From Rhynchopus sp. YZ270_cl-10 (lineage: Eukaryota; Euglenozoa; Diplonemea; Diplonemida; Diplonemidae), in NCBI GenBank assembly GCA_964035575.1, contig OZ037869.1:806001-870000 (forward strand): DNA of 64,000 nucleotides, given 5' to 3'. Positions 62,576 through 64,000 of the stretch are shown piece by piece. The position numbers and the translations under genes are program-made. Numbering within the stretch: position 1 is the stretch's first letter; each line of letters starts with the position of its first letter. The notes beneath the pieces are model-generated. The model saw only the letters and a program-made list of their open reading frames with translations, was not told the DNA's origin and made no database searches.

Positions 62576-64000
62576 GGTTTTAATAAAAAAAAAATGGTAT
62601 TAGTGCAGGCAGTGGGGGGTGGGTTGTTTGTTCATTGTACCCTACCGGAACTCTGTTAGGGTTTGACCCATATCGAGGGTAACATAGTTCTTGATAACTT
62701 GGCTCAAAATTGTAAAAATCCTTTTTTTTTTCAAAAAAACTTTTTATCGTTTTTTTTTTTTTTATAGCGGTGGAAACAACTACGGATGCTCACCACTTCG
62801 AGACTTTCTTCTCTTGATAGCACAACCGATTTTTTTTTTTTTTTTGTTGGTATAAAAAAAAAATGTTCATGTTTGCAGAAGGGGGGAGAAAAACACTAAG
62901 GGGGGGGGGGAAAGGACAGGACTTCTCTTTATGCCTGGGCAAGTCAAAAAAAAAAGGGGGTGGAAAAAAAAAAGAGAGGGAAAAGAAGACGCCACTGGGT
63001 TGCTCTCTGGGGGAGGGTTAAATTCAAGTACCCGTGTCTGCACCTAAAAAGGGAGGGTGCTTGGATTTTTTTTTTAACTTGTCTCCCCTCCAGTAATATT
63101 GTCGGGGGGTGGTGAAGTAGCCTTTCTGTTTCACCGAATTGCTGTTTTTATTTATTCCCTTCCCTTCGACGTAAAGAGATGTTGAAAGTGCAAAATGTCT
63201 TCACCGTACAACGTCAGCGAGATTGAAAATGCACTAGTTTTCTCTCCATGATGTAAAATAAGGAGGTTTGATGCAATAAAAGGGTATCCTTTTGGCTATC
63301 AAATTCCTGGAGGGAAAAAGGGGGGATAAAAATCAAACGGAAAATGCGACAAAAAAAAAAAAAAAAAAAAAAAAAAAATGTCTAAAAAACCTAGGTCAGA
63401 GAGGGTTGCAAAGAGATCATGAGGTTGCTTTTTTTTAGAATATCAAGGACCGGACAATGTTAAGGTTTTGCAGTTTTGCAATTTTGAAGTTTTGAAGCAG
63501 ATGACCCTGGGGTTTCTTTGGGGGGGATGCAGCGTGTAAGAGCTAGATATCTGTGATTCAACCTTTTGCAGGCAGATTTTGTATTGCACTTTATTTTTTT
63601 TTTGTATTTTCTGCAACCTTTGTGTGCACATCTTACAGGATGTGATCAATATTTTTTGATAAATCTGTTGGTTCAGTGTAGCCATGATCAACGCCACCTT
63701 CACTATCCACGAAACCTACGTTGCATTTATTTTTGTTGCTTTTTTCTTCCCAAGAGGGAACGGCCGTGAACTTTTCTTTTGAATTTGAGTTTTCAACCTA
63801 GCAACACATACTTCCACTGCCAAAAAAAAAACTTGGACATGAAGGGGAAGGGGGGCACAAAGTACGCACTCTACTGTTATGAACCGTGTGGGTCGGAGAG
63901 CAAGGGGTATCTAGTGTCTTAACAAAAGCCCTTTTCAACAGGGGCCTCGCAAAAAGTAAGGAACTGTCAACCCTCGTACAACACCTCCACACAATGACCA

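Larger units (their letters stand above)
60191..64000. other. Gene-poor AT-rich end of the window
   Basis: No gene recognised. It holds repeat R4 (60424-60503), a (GA)n run near 60732, a family 2 hairpin (61403-61438), a family 6 repeat (62515-62575), a family 4 copy (63181-63235) and many homopolymers, including about 28 A near 63351-63378. Confidence 0.6.

Overview
This window looks like nuclear DNA of a single-celled eukaryote (a protist). I cannot name the lineage. The evidence is eukaryote-only protein families (SLBP-like, METTL16, Canopy, TMEM184, casein kinase 1, an ER disulfide isomerase, an F-box protein), five-exon casein kinase 1 with 46-49 nt introns starting GTATG and ending CAG, and piggyBac and hAT-type DNA transposons. 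Coding DNA is GC-rich. The DNA between genes is AT-rich and full of homopolymer A/T and C/G runs. I see no virus-like or LTR element.

Layout: 1-14.3 kb is gene-free, AT-rich and studded with short hairpin repeats and MITE-like palindromes. 14.3-19.2 kb holds an SLBP-like protein and a two-domain thioredoxin-fold isomerase. 19.3-26.7 kb is transposon territory (a degraded piggyBac, a long and a short copy of one hAT-like element, a 112 bp MITE). 26.7-34.2 kb holds an F-box protein, METTL16, a family-92-like glycosyltransferase and a membrane-anchored staphylococcal-nuclease-like protein. 34.2-36.8 kb is empty apart from a long inverted-repeat element. 36.8-50.9 kb holds TMEM184, a secreted P-domain-like protein, a small Tyr/Ala-rich protein, a short-chain dehydrogenase, a Canopy-like ER protein and a coiled-coil protein, separated by modular repeats and a 1.6 kb TIR element set in poly-C. 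51-56.3 kb holds two very large microsatellites and more modular repeats. 56.3-60.2 kb holds a pseudokinase and casein kinase 1. 60.2-64 kb is again gene-poor.

Two patterns stand out. First, all fourteen convincing genes lie on the minus strand, and ten of them have a YAG acceptor-like site (often after a pyrimidine tract) only 7-38 nt before the start codon. That is what unidirectional, polycistronic arrays with spliced-leader trans-splicing look like (known in Euglenozoa and some other protists); 5'-UTR introns are the alternative. Second, the AT-rich stretches contain several families of 25-95 nt hairpins. Their stems change in a compensated way between copies while the loop keeps a CTCTC/GAGAG core. 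This suggests a dispersed structured RNA or a foldback element, and I do not recognise it.

The genes do not form one pathway. Several act in the secretory route (disulfide isomerase, Canopy, glycosyltransferase, P-domain protein) and several in RNA processing (SLBP-like, METTL16).
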